Positions 35,777 to 47,307 of a stretch of DNA of 64,000 nt are shown one piece after another (the first letter of the stretch is position 1; every line of letters starts with the position of its first letter). The notes under the pieces are model-generated. The model was not told the origin of the DNA. It saw only the letters and a program-made list of their open reading frames with translations, and ran no database searches. A program made the translations under genes and the position numbers. The stretch spans positions 141,367,402 through 141,431,401 of the forward strand of contig NC_133122.1 in assembly GCF_033568475.1 (NCBI RefSeq), in the 5' to 3' direction. The DNA is from Henckelia pumila (Eukaryota; Streptophyta; Magnoliopsida; Lamiales; Gesneriaceae).

Positions 35777-35902
35777 ATATACTGGTGGGAAAAGAATGTA
35801 ACAATGTAATTTTTATTTTATAAAACATATTATATTTTTCATGTATTGTTTGCATGTATCTTTCTTAATTCATTTTATTGCATATTGTTTTTGAAGATCA
35901 TT

Positions 35903-38900
35903 ATGGAAAATGCTATGATCAAAGATGGAAATAATGCACTGGAAGTTTGCATACCAGATAGTGGTACAACGCACACTATCCTCAGAAATGAAAAATATTT
36001 CTTGGAATTAAAACCAACAAAAACAATGGTGAATACAATATCAGGTCCTGTAGACTTGATTGAAGGATGTGGCAAAGCACAATTTTTGTTACCTAATGGT
36101 ACAAAATTTTTGATAAATAGTGCTTTATATTCACCACGATCACAAAGAAATTTGTTGAGTTTTAATGATATATATTCTCATGATTATGATACGGAAACAA
36201 TAACCGAAGGAAATGAGAAATATATGTGTCTTACTACATATAAATCAGGAAAGAAATATGTAGTTGAGAAATTATCAATGCTCCCTACTGGATTGCATTA
36301 TGCACATATAAGTCCAATCGAATCAAATATGGTTATTGGAAATTCTTCAATACTAACAAATTGGCATGATCGATTGGGACATCCTGGTTCAATAATGATG
36401 CGAAGGATTATAGAAAATACAAGTGGTCATCCACTGAAAGACCAGAAGATCTTTCAGAATAATAAGTTTCAGTGTAAGGCATGTTCTCTGGGAAAACTTA
36501 TTATAAGACCATCACCAGCTAAAATCCAAAAGGAATCACCCATATTTCTTGAACGTATTCAAGGTGATATTTGTGGGCCAATTCATCCACCATGTGGACC
36601 ATTTCGATACTTTATGGTATTGATCGATGCCTCTAGCAGATGGTCACATGTATGTTTATTGTCCACTCGGAATGTGGCATTTGCAAAATTGATGGCTCAA
36701 ATAATAAAATTGCGGAATCAATTTCCCAAATATACGATCAAGAAAATAAGACTTGATAATGCTGGAGAATTTACTTCCCAGACTTTTAACGACTATTGTA
36801 TGTCGATGGGAATTACTGTTGAACATCCTGTAGCTCATGTTCATACACAAAATGGATTAGCTGAATCATTGATTAAACGTCTGCAGTTGATTGCTAGACC
36901 AATGATTATGAGAACGAAACTCCCTATTTCTATATGGGGACATGCAATTTTACATGCTGCTGCATTGATTCGCATCAGGCCAAGTGCATATCATAAACAC
37001 TCCCCATTGCAGCTTGTATTTGGCAAAGAACCAGATATTTCTCATTTGAGAATTTTTGGATGTATGGTGTATGTGCCTATTGCACCACCTCAAAGAACAA
37101 AAATGGGACCTCAAAGAAAGAATGGTATTTATATCGGCTATGATAGTCCATCAATCATTAGATATCTTGAGGCTCAGACAGGCGATGTGTTTACAGCACG
37201 GTTTGCTGATTGTCATTTTGATGAAAATAACTTCCCAATGTTAGGGGGAGAAAAGAAACACATCGAAAAAAAATCACATGGTATGTACCATCATTATTAC
37301 ATTTGGATCCTAGAACTAAACAATGTGATAAAGATGTACAGCAAATTGTGCATTTGCAAAGAATAGCAAATCAAATGCCAGATGCATTTGTAGACACAAA
37401 AGGGGTAACAAAATCATATATACCTGCTGTAAATGCCCCTGCTCGAGTTGAAATTCCAAAGAAACAAAATGAAGACATTCATGATGTCATAAAACGCCTG
37501 AAGCGTGGAAGGCCAATCGGTTCAAAGGATAAAAATCCTCGGAAAAGAAAATACATAGAGAAAAATGATGATCAGAAAATAGAAAATGGTGTTCCAGAAG
37601 AAACACACGATGATGAAAATATTCTGTCAGAACCACAAACTGACGAGAATCATGAAATCTCTATCAATTATATTAATACTGGAAAAATATGGAACCGAAA
37701 GAATGTACAAGATATTGATGAGATATTTTCGTACAATGTGGCATGTGACATCGTAAATGAAGATAATGAACCAAAATCTTTTGGTGAATGCAAAACTCGA
37801 AAGGATTGGTCAAAATGGAAAGATGTCATCCAGGTTGAATTAAATTCGCTAAATAAACGTAGTGTTTTTGGACCTATAGTCCTTACACCTAAAGGTGTTA
37901 AACCTGTTGGGTACAAATGGGTTTTTATTCGAAAGAGAAATGAGAAAAATGAAATAGTGAGATATAAAGCTCGACTTGTTGCACAAGGTTTTTCTCAAAG
38001 ACCTGGAATTGATTATGAAGAAACATATTCTCCTGTTATGGATGCAATTACGTTTCGGTATTTGATCAGTTTAGCAGTGTCTGAAAACTTGGACATGCGT
38101 CTAATGGATGTTGTTACAGCTTATTTATACGGATCACTTGATAGTGATATATACATGAAAATCCCTGAAGGATTTAAGATGCTAGAAGCACAAAGTTCAG
38201 AACCCAGAGAATTTTATTCTGTGAAATTACAAAGATCATTGTATGGGTTAAAGAAATCCGGCCGAATGTGATATAATCGGCTAAGTGAACACTTGATGAA
38301 AAAGGGATATGTAAATGATCCAATATGCCCTTGTGTTTTCATCAAGAAAACAACATCGGGATGCGTGATTATTGCTGTATATGTTGATGATTTAAACATC
38401 ATTGGAACGAATAAAGAAATTCAAGAAGTGATGTTATACTTGAAGGAAGAATTTGAAATGAAAGACCTTGGAAAAACCAAGTATTGTCTTGGTTTACAAA
38501 TTGAACAAAAAGAATGTGGAATTTTTGTTCACCAGTCTAATTATACAGAGAAGGTCCTTAAACGTTTCAATATGGATCAATCAAATCCTTTAAGTACTCC
38601 AATGGTTGTCAGATCATTGAATATAGAAAAGGATCCATTTCGTCCATGTGAAGATGATGAAGTTGTTCTTGGTCCTGAAGTACCATATCTAAGTGCCATT
38701 GGTGCCCTTATGTATCTTGCAAATTGCACTAGACCAGACATATCTTTTGCAGTAAATTTATTGGCAAGATTCAGTTCATGTCCAACGAAGAGGCACTGGA
38801 ACTGAATTAAACATATATTCCGTTATTTACGAGGAACGACGGATTTGGGACTTTTGTATCCAAAAGATACAAATCAGAGAATAATTGGTTATGCTGATGC

Positions 38901-39378
38901 TGGATACTTATCTGATCCACATAAGGCACGTTCCCAAACCGGATATGTATTTACTCGTGGAGGCACTGCAATCTCTTGTCGATCACAGAAACAAACACTT
39001 GTTACAACTTCATCAAATCATGCCGAGATTATTGCACTACATGAAGCAAGCCGTGAATGTGTCTGGCTTAAATCAATGACTCGGCATATCCAAACTTCTT
39101 GCGGATTATCAGTGGACAAGAATCCAATCACACTGTATGAAGATAATGCCGCATGTGTTGCCCAAATGAAAGAAGGATACATCAAAAGTGACAGAACTAA
39201 ACATATTCCTCCTAAATTCTTTGCATACACTCAAGAGCTGGAGAAGAATAAAGATATTGATATCTGTTACATTCAATCAAGTGAGAACTCATCCGATCTC
39301 TTCACAAAGGCACTTTCCACGGCGATATTCAGAAAACACATTTATAATATTGGGATGCGCAATCTACGAAATATGTGA
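35903..39378 (+). pseudogene. Copia pol: protease, integrase, RT, RNase H
   Basis: From an ATG at 35903: protease IPDSGTTHTIL, GAG-pre-integrase HDRLGHPGS ... CKACSLGK, integrase GDICGPIHPP, IRLDNAGEFTS and NGLAESLIKR (D, D, E intact). A frameshift lies near 37260-37300, just before LDPRTK. In the new frame come GRPIGSKDK, then RT VGYKWVFIRKR, RYKARLVAQGFSQ, LQRSLYGLKKSG and the catalytic YVDDLNIIG. RNase H is GYADAGYLSDP, LYEDNAACVAQM and DRTKHIPPKFF. In-frame TGA codons at 38269-38271 and 38803-38805 replace Trp codons. Thus three lesions in about 3.5 kb. Confidence 0.92.
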
Positions 39379-39534
39379 AGAATCATTCATGTTGACATCA
39401 GGGGGAGTTTACGTGGCTGCACTCTTTTTTCCTTACTATGGTTTTTGTCCCAATGGGTTTTTCCTAGTAAGGTTTTTAACGAGGCAGTATACAACACGTA
39501 ATGGAGATAGTCATTCTATCATGATCATCATCAC

Positions 39535-39543
39535 AAGGGGGAG
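39535..39543 (+). other. polypurine tract (Copia)
   Basis: aagggggag immediately before the 3' LTR. Confidence 0.8.
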
Positions 39544-39825
39544 TGTTGAAAATATATATAAATATATATTATTATTTATTGTTGAATGTTGAAGGTTGAA
39601 AGTTGAAAATTGAGTTGTAAAATATTGAAAATTAGTGTGTAATGATGTAATTAATGATGTATTAATTTTTGACTAATCTCCAATTGAGATCTATAAATAA
39701 GTCTCTCCATTTGTGTAGAAAAACACAATTGTGAAGAGAGAAAAATTTTATAAAGTGTAGAATTTGATAAATTTTGAGTTTTTGAGTTTTTACTTTTTAC
39801 CGTAAATTTTTACTTTTTCACAACA
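39544..39825 (+). repeat. 3' LTR of the Copia element
   Basis: 282 bp, one base different from the 5' LTR, followed by the GTTCT duplication at 39826-39830. Confidence 0.95.
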
Positions 39826-39849
39826 GTTCTCACCATTTAATGAGTTCTT

Positions 39850-39939
<90 letters not shown>
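39850..39939. repeat. compound (CA)n(TA)n microsatellite
   Basis: Alternating CA and TA blocks run from just beyond the Copia duplication to the edge of the next inverted-repeat element. Confidence 0.93.
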
Positions 39940-39942
<3 letters not shown>

Positions 39943-40103
39943 TTTCAGCTGCCCAACCAATGATGTCCAACTCATTCCGACAACTAAAACCCGGTAGTAG
40001 GTTTTAGTAATACGAAATATTTTAAAAAAAACAACTAAAACCCGGTAGCGAATTTTAGTGGTCGGGGACGAGTTGGACAGGAATGCTTGGACAGCTGAAA
40101 ATT
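39940..40103. mobile_element. 164-bp MITE-like inverted-repeat element
   Basis: Left end aattttcagctgcccaa is the inverse of right end ttggacagctgaaaatt with one mismatch. Inside are two copies of aactaaaacccggtag. TA runs flank both sides; the right flank is attactctatatata, close to the attactcgttatata flank of the element at 2285-2448. No coding content. Confidence 0.72.
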
Positions 40104-41108
40104 ACTCTATATATATATATATACACACATACAAAATTAAGTAATTATGTTACACAATCTTTTCTCAAATTTAATTTAATCTTTAAATTTTTAAAAACTA
40201 TTTTATATATAAAAAAGGTATAAGTTTGTAAATAGGGCTCAGTGGATCTACAGATATTGCAATTTCAATAGGTAGGAGGATTGTTTTGGTTAATAATTGA
40301 AAATGAGCAGCAATGTAACTATGTAAGCACAACAAACTATTTTAGCTATCTTCATTAATTATTTATTTAGCTATTAATTTTCGTCTCTTTATTGGAAGAG
40401 AAAAAGATAATGGCATTGTCTGACGCTATTAATCGGTGTTTTAATTTATTATTCCCCCAAGTACCCAAAAAGCAACTCTCTGTCTTTCATACGTTTTATA
40501 TATATATATTTGTGTGTGTATATATGGTATACGTATAGACACACAAAAATGCATATGAGATCGTTTTAAAGGTTGATTTTGTGAGACAAATCTCAACATG
40601 ACATAATTAATGAGAAAATATTATTTTTTTGTCAAAATGATTTTCACTCGGATACCGTCTCACAGATCTTTTATACATATATATATATATGACACTTTTT
40701 GGTAAATCAAGAAAAAGATAGCTACGATCTCTGGAATAGTGAAGTAATGCATGCCAACTTTTGTCACTCTCGCTCATAAACTAATTTCCTTTATTAGTTA
40801 CCTTTTTAACCATCCAATTAGTTAAATTAATGCTTACTATATATATTAACTTTTATTTATTGATTCGAGATAATTTATTAGCAATCAAATCTTGCATGAA
40901 TGGAATCGAGATCACGCATGGATAGCATCAAATTTGAAATGAAGGGTTTGAAAAATATTTTGTATGTGGGTGTTATCGTTGTTGCACGTAAATATTGAGT
41001 CTATTTAGGGGAAAAAAATATAATTAGTGTTTGGATAGTTTTTTTTAAGAAAAATGCTAAATTTACATTTTGTAGTGTACGTATTGCTTACACTAATTTT
41101 CTTATTAA
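40104..41108. other. intergenic, no gene seen
   Basis: AT-rich sequence. A ~93-bp unit at 40580-40672 has tgtgagac and gtctcaca at its ends, and is a diverged relative of the repeat at 5349. Confidence 0.5.
40580..40672. repeat. dispersed repeat with 8-bp inverted ends
   Basis: Starts tgtgagac, ends gtctcaca (perfect 8-bp inverse). Shares gagacggt/accgtctc text with 5349-5463. Confidence 0.45.
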
Positions 41109-41137
41109 CTAGTCGTGGTAGCACACGCGATGCGTGT
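41109..41137 (-). mobile_element. Helitron-type 3' terminus
   Basis: On the minus strand, the palindrome acacgcatcgcgtgt (41123-41137) is followed 10 bases later by CTAG and then T, the canonical Helitron 3' end. The body would extend to higher coordinates; I could not place its TC 5' end. Confidence 0.5.
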
Positions 41138-41638
41138 ACATAAATAAATTATACGTTTTTTTCATAATAATACTATTTTGTTATACTTATAAACATAATA
41201 GTAAAATTAATGATATAATATTATCCACGTTTTCCAAAGAGGGAAACAGAAATTGACCGTTTTTAAATTTGAAATGTAACACATCAACATACCAAATACA
41301 ATTATTATCACACTCTCAAGTTTAATATAATAGAAAAAAATTATTAAATACAAAACTACCCATGATAAGAAATAAATATTTTATTAACCAATGAAATTTT
41401 GTAATTAATAAAGAAAAAATATAAACCAAAATGTACACTAATTTAAACGGCTTGATGCTGAAATATGCAATGTAACCTATTAGTTGTTATTTCCACATTT
41501 TAATAATCGATTGTCTACATTTTGTCTCATAAGTTTTTTTATTAATCTTTTGGTACAACTATATATTTAAATCTCACTATTATATCTCCACAAAAAAAAA
41601 AATCACATTTATGTCTGTATAGTTGAATATATATATAG

Positions 41639-41802
41639 TTTCTTTCAAGTGTCCACCTACCATGCCCACCACCATGCCCACCAATGATATGACACTATTC
41701 TATTGGATGTGATGAAAATGTGATAAATTGTAAGTCCAATAGAATAGTGTTACATCATTGATGGTCATGGTGGTGGGCATGGTAGATGGACACTTGAAAG
41801 AA

Positions 41803-41803
<1 letters not shown>
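41639..41803. mobile_element. 165-bp near-perfect hairpin element (MITE)
   Basis: Left arm 41639-41707 (tttctttcaagtgtccacct...) and right arm 41735-41803 (...ggacacttgaaagaaa) are inverted repeats of about 69 bp with a few mismatches around a 27-bp loop. TA runs flank both sides. No coding content. Confidence 0.82.

Positions 41804-41804
<1 letters not shown>

Positions 41805-41846
<42 letters not shown>
41805..41846. repeat. (TA)n microsatellite
   Basis: About 20 TA units adjoining the hairpin element. Confidence 0.93.
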
Positions 41847-41850
<4 letters not shown>

Positions 41851-43434
41851 AGTCAAATATAGCATGTAGATTATATCATCCAATGTTTGTACGATTGGAT
41901 AAATTGTCTCTTAACGATCATTAGCATTTGAATTACACAATCAAAGATTTCAAAAGAGCACAAGAAGGGTTAAGCGTGATATATGACTAATTTTTAATTA
42001 GTGGTACAAAATCAAAGATCCCTTCGTAATTCGGATTTCCCCTTAAGAAATATAATCATTATAATTCAATAAGTGAGAAACAGGTATTTTCAAATCATTA
42101 TAAGTACTTAATATTTCATCTCGTACTACATAAAAAATAATTAGGCACAAATAAAAACTTTCGTGAAACCATCTTATTAGTTAACTTTGTGTAACAGATC
42201 TTTTTTTCACTCAACCCATATAAAAATAATTTTTTTGTATAAAAAAAATATTATTGCGGTTAGAAAGAGTTTATATAAAGATGACAAAACGAATAATTGG
42301 TTGCGCTTATTACAAGAAAAGTACCCTCTTTCGATTTCTTTTCTTTTCTTTTTTTTTCCCCTTTGATTGAATTTTTTTAAAAAAAAATTTGTAGGAGTCA
42401 AATGATTTGGTTTGCATGTTTCCTGACAAATATTCAACAAAGCTTCGTTCGTAAAAATTCACAAACCATGAAGAAACGAAACATTTTGGGCCATCCCGAT
42501 AAAGTAACAAAAACGAAAAAACAAACAAGAAAACAATCGTTGTTGTATTGGCAATATCGTGCCTTTAAGTTCTATATATAAATAAAATACCTAGAAAGTA
42601 TATGTTTTGTACATGGGTAAACTAGTAAATGTTTTCTTTTCTTTTCTTTTTTTTTTAAAAAAAAGAGAGGATTCCAAAACAATAGGAGGTTATGAAATTG
42701 ATGAAAATCGGGTTCCATTGGTGTAATAATATTTCACCTTTCAAGTGCTTTTAATTAGATAGGCGGCAGTAGTTTCTTTGAGATAACATAATTAGAGCTG
42801 TTATTTTCGAAAATAATAACTGGGCTTAATTAAGCATTTAAATCAGACGACAACCTATGCTTTCCAGCAGGAACTGGAGCAGTCATATTAATAGTAATAA
42901 ATGATCATAGGAAAAATTGAACATTTTTACAGATATAGAGACAATTAGGATGTATTACACCTTAGTCGAGTTTTGAGTTCAACTTGAAAAAAAAAAATTA
43001 ATACGAGAACTCAATTAATCGAAATTATTTAATTATGGATCTTGATTTTGAGCTCACAAAATTATTATATGATACACAAAGTATTTCTTCCGATCTATGT
43101 CCTGTGATATGGTCAAATCTTAGCATTTCGATAAATACTTCTGATATATGTAACATAGACTCATCCATATTGTTCAAAAGACGAGCAACCTAGAGGGGAA
43201 TATTAATTTTGTATAGTCTAGGTAGTATGCTTTGAATTTAATCCTATCCTATCATACACTGGTCGATCGCCCAATCTGGCAATCATCATTTACCAGTTTG
43301 AAAATTGCTATCTTATGTCCGTACATATTTTAGTACAAAATCATCATAAGTTTCAGATAACTTAATCATTAGCAATAGAAAATGCAGTTTAAAAATATCC
43401 CCTAATTTTCAGAAAAACAACAAAGCATTACATT
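41847..43434. other. intergenic, no gene seen
   Basis: AT-rich, with T and A homopolymers around 42340-42390 and 42630-42665. No frame resembles a protein. Confidence 0.5.
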
Positions 43435-44565
43435 TGATAAGATCGAAAACGGTGTGTAGAGAGTGGGTGAATACACACTTAAAAATATTTTAAACTACAA
43501 TAGTTCGGTTCTTGAAATATTGAGCACCGATGAATTAAATCGAGTTTGATTTTCAAACCAATCGGAAGACACTTGAAATAATCCTTCATAGAAATCGATT
43601 AAACATTTTGTAAGCCATTTTAAAACAATGCAAGTTGAAATAATGAAAATATTTTGGCTGAAATATTTTATCAAACACTTTGTATGATATGAAGAACACA
43701 TAAATTGCTTCAATAATGCATCTTAAAAATCAGTAGCGAGAGTAAAGTAAATGCGATATATAGACACATATTTTTTTATGCATGTTCGGAGATTTCAACG
43801 ACTCCTACGTCACTCTTTCTTTCTCCTCGGAAGGATATCACTAGAAAACTTTGATTTATACAACTCATTTGTACAAACCCGTACTCCAAGACTAGGACTT
43901 GCCCACTGTCTATCTTACAACTTCCAGCTCACTCGATTGTAGGCCGCAACTTCATAATCCGCATAATGTTTAACGTCTTTTATGCCAAGAATACAAACAC
44001 AATCTTTAACGTCTTTGTGTTAAGACTTTCACTCAAATAATCTTTCAAAGAACATCTCTCATATGTGTGTGAGTGAGCTCTCTTCAATTGATATACAAAG
44101 ATTTTGGACAAGGAAGGGTGTTATATAAACTTGGTTTGGTGTAAAGAACTTGGCGGTGAATGCTCATCTTTCTTCTTGTTCTTCACACCTTGGTTTTTGC
44201 TCCCATTCTAGCTAATTTCTTTAAGTAGGCAGCCCATGCTTTGAATCCTCTTCAAAAGCTTATATTATATTTTATTTATAGGCTTCAAGAGTGATATAGC
44301 TGTTAGACACATAAATAGAGTTGTTAAAGATTTTTGTACTGTTTCTAGACTTCTAAACTGAATTTCACTAAACTGATCTTGGAGTGAAACTGATCTTTCT
44401 AAACTGAATGTTGGTGCGAAACAGAGCTTGAAGCAGTTTCGATGTTGTAACAGTTGAGCAAACTCAGTTTCGTAGCAATTGGGCAAGTTTTAGTTTCATA
44501 GCAGTTTAGCGAGGTAAACTGGATTGCTAAACTGGATGTCGTTTTGCATGATCCGTTGATATTCA

Positions 44566-45944
44566 TGTGAAGCCACGGTTATATGCATGTACTTGAAGGC
44601 AAAAGCTGTAACTCTATCAGTCATGTAAACGCAAATGTAACTGAAGGTATAATATTGAATTTCGAAATACAAAGGGGCAAGAACCAACTGAACATAAGAA
44701 ATGGTAACAGTCACAATGATGGAGAGTAGTGGCTGCTGAAACTGATGGATTATGTTGTCAATTTCGAAATTCATGCTGCATGTAATAGTCAGAAATGTAA
44801 CAGCCACAATAATGGAAAATGATGGCTGTTAAAATGAGTTATTGGCCATGAATGGGAGGCCCTTCAGCTGCTTATTACACCTATAAATAGTGGCAGATTC
44901 AGAAGGGAAATCACACCATTTTCGAGTACAAAAACTGAGTAAAACACTGCACATTTTCGAGTTCCAACCTTCTGCCACTTTCGAAGCATAGCAGAAGCAG
45001 CACCAGTTTGATAGCAGCAGTTCGAGCAGATTCCTGCCCAAAGTTTGAGCAAGGTTTCTGTCCCAGTTTCCAAGCAAGCACTCTGTTCTATTGTTGAAGA
45101 AGTTTTCTGCTCACGTTTGAGGCTTACCATAAACATCAGTTTCTGCACGATTTTCTTACAAATCACTTAAGGTAAGAGGGCTTATATTTATGTATGTTTT
45201 TAAAAAAACGTTCATGATCTTGTTTGTTAAAACTCAATCGTACATCGTCTGGTTCATATTTCTTTGAATTTCGTACATGTTTATTCCATGAAACTCCTTG
45301 TTATGCACTGTTAGAATTCGACTTAAGAAGTGGATAAGGAATTCCGAAAATATGATAAGATATGATATGGCCCTGATGCGGTGGGTTATAATAATCGTTT
45401 AAGGCCTCGTCCCCTTAGAGGAGTAACAATTAGGGACTGATCAGTAGCCATGATTAACGAGATGAATAACAGTGCTATGTCTAAGTTTATGTTTAATTCA
45501 TGATATGTGTTCATGCTCAGTTTCTAGTTTTGCCTTTTCTTGATTTATGTTGCGACATGTGTTGGAACATGCTCCCTTTGAACTCCTATGTATCTGTATA
45601 TTCGACATTTGCATGTACGATTGGCCACCTCTTGCTGAGTGTTTTCCAAAACACTCATCCCCCTTACTTCCCTTCCCAGATACCGAAGAGCAGTTGGATG
45701 ACGATGAGCAACACGCATTCTGGGGTTGGTGATCAAGTCTAAAATTATGGAAATGCTAGCAGTCTTATTAGTTTTATTATCTTTTACGTTTCGCTTCCGC
45801 TATTGTCATGTTTTGATATTGTAAAGATATTTCTGGATTTGTAAAAGATTGGTTGAAGGTTATTTATACACTACGTGGCTTGTTGTTTTACGATTTAAAA
45901 TTGTTAACAACGCCGATGTTGCGTTCCGATCTCGGGGCGTGATA
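44566..45944 (+). repeat. 5' LTR of the second Tekay-like element
   Basis: 1379 bp. A TATA motif (cctataaatag, about 44880-44890) is followed by a leader. The terminal CA has become TA. More diverged from its partner than the first Tekay pair, so probably older. Confidence 0.9.
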
Positions 45945-45950
45945 TTTTTG

Positions 45951-45962
45951 TGGTATCAGAGA
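45951..45962 (+). other. primer binding site, tRNA-iMet
   Basis: tggtatcagaga, six bases after the LTR end. Confidence 0.9.
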
Positions 45963-46399
45963 CTGCCAGGTTCATAATCCGGGTGGGAATTCTTTAGAAA
46001 ATTTTTGGCAGTTTCTCATACTAGGCCAAAAGGCCAATATAGTCCCCTCCGAAACGATCTCACAAATCAAAGTCATGGGTAATTTTTCCATGAGGAAACT
46101 CTTATTTTGGCCGAATTCATTCGTTTAGGCCTCCGAAATCGCGTTTTTTCCGTTTTAGAAAAGATTTAGAATGCTTATAACTTTTTATAAAAAAACTCGA
46201 AATCCAATTCCGTCGATTGTGTCACGATCCTCACATATTGTCAGCTCAATTAAAAATCTCAAAATTTTCCATTTTTGGAAATTTTTCCGAAGAGTCCCGT
46301 TTCGTTTGTAATTATTGCAAACTGTTCATGTGTTGTGTAATTGCTGATTTCTGATATTTTGTTCTAAGCCTTGCCTTTCCATTTGTTTTCTTTCAGGAA

Positions 46400-47085
46400 A
46401 TGGCGCCAAGTTTTCCTCGTACCTGTGCCCATTCCATCTTTCGCATGAAGCAACTGGTTATTGATAACCAGAAGCATAAGATTACTCGACTCTGTGCTAA
46501 GGTTGTTCTTGCTAGGCGTGAGCAGCGAGAATGGGAGAAGAGGACCAACAAGTACTTCTATGAGTTAGAACAAGTGAGGGGGGGATAACATATATCTCCG
46601 TGATGACATGGACCTTAATCACTTCCGTGAAGAAGCTCTGCGCAACCAAGTGATTAAGTCTGAAGAAGAGCATAACAAAACAAAAGGAAAAATGGAGGCA
46701 GCTGAGATAGAGCATAAGCAGACGAAAGACAGATTGGGGACAGCACAGGACACCATAGCAGAGCTGTGGTGTTGTTAGCCACTTGACTAAACAAGTGGAG
46801 CATGAGAAGCAGTTGGGGCAGCAGTCCTGCGCAGAACATGGGCAGCATCGTCAACAGATGCGAGATCGTATCCAGCACCTGGTAGCTCAAGTCCAGCAAT
46901 TGCAGGGTACAGTGGCAAATTTGAATAATCATAATGCTATTCTACTCCAGGCTGTAAATCAGCTGCAAGAAGAGGATTCCGAAAAAGAACCCGAGGAAGA
47001 TCCGGAGGAGGATCCGGAAGAGATAGAGGTTGAGGAAGAGCCTGTCGAAGCCGTGGGAGATAGAGAAGTTATAGACTTAAATTAA
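46400..47085 (+). pseudogene. extra ORF upstream of gag: coiled coil with acidic tail
   Basis: A reading frame of about 228 codons with two frameshifts: one in a run of seven G (46578-46584) and one at about 46764. It starts MAPSFPRTCAHSIFRMKQLV, is rich in Lys/Arg/Glu/Gln with heptad-like spacing (MRDRIQHLVAQVQQLQ, LNNHNAILLQAVNQLQE) and ends in Glu-Pro-Asp repeats and a terminal VIDLN. A strong acceptor-like sequence (polypyrimidine then TTTCAG) lies 3 bp before the ATG. I do not recognise a domain and make no function call. Standard Tekay elements start with gag; the first Tekay element here has no such frame (only ~170 bp between LTR and gag). It may be an element-specific accessory gene or captured sequence. 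Confidence 0.6.
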
Positions 47086-47307
47086 TATGGATGCTTTAGT
47101 CACTATTCAGCTGTGTTTCTTTGTCACTTATTTCCAATTCTGTTGTTGTTTTAAATTCCAACAAAAACTATCAGTTGTTATTTTGATTCAGTGTTATTTT
47201 GAGATTCAATGAATGATCTTTTGATTATCTATGTGTCCAACTTGTCCAGTTATGCTTCTAATACATAAATCTATCAAAATCTTAGAAACTTTACGCGATT
47301 GTAGGGC

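Larger units (their letters stand above)
33456..39825 (+). mobile_element. young Ty1/Copia element, 6.4 kb
   Basis: Two 282-bp LTRs (33456-33737 and 39544-39825), TGTTG...CAACA, differ at a single base (33612 g, 39700 a). Target duplication GTTCT. Order gag, protease, integrase, RT, RNase H is Copia. The pol frame carries one frameshift and two in-frame TGA codons, so it is probably non-autonomous although recently inserted. Clade not assigned. Confidence 0.95.

Noticed and set aside
39790-39975. Frame with alternating Ile/Tyr and Cys/Val
   Set aside because: Translation of (TA)n and (CA)n microsatellites.
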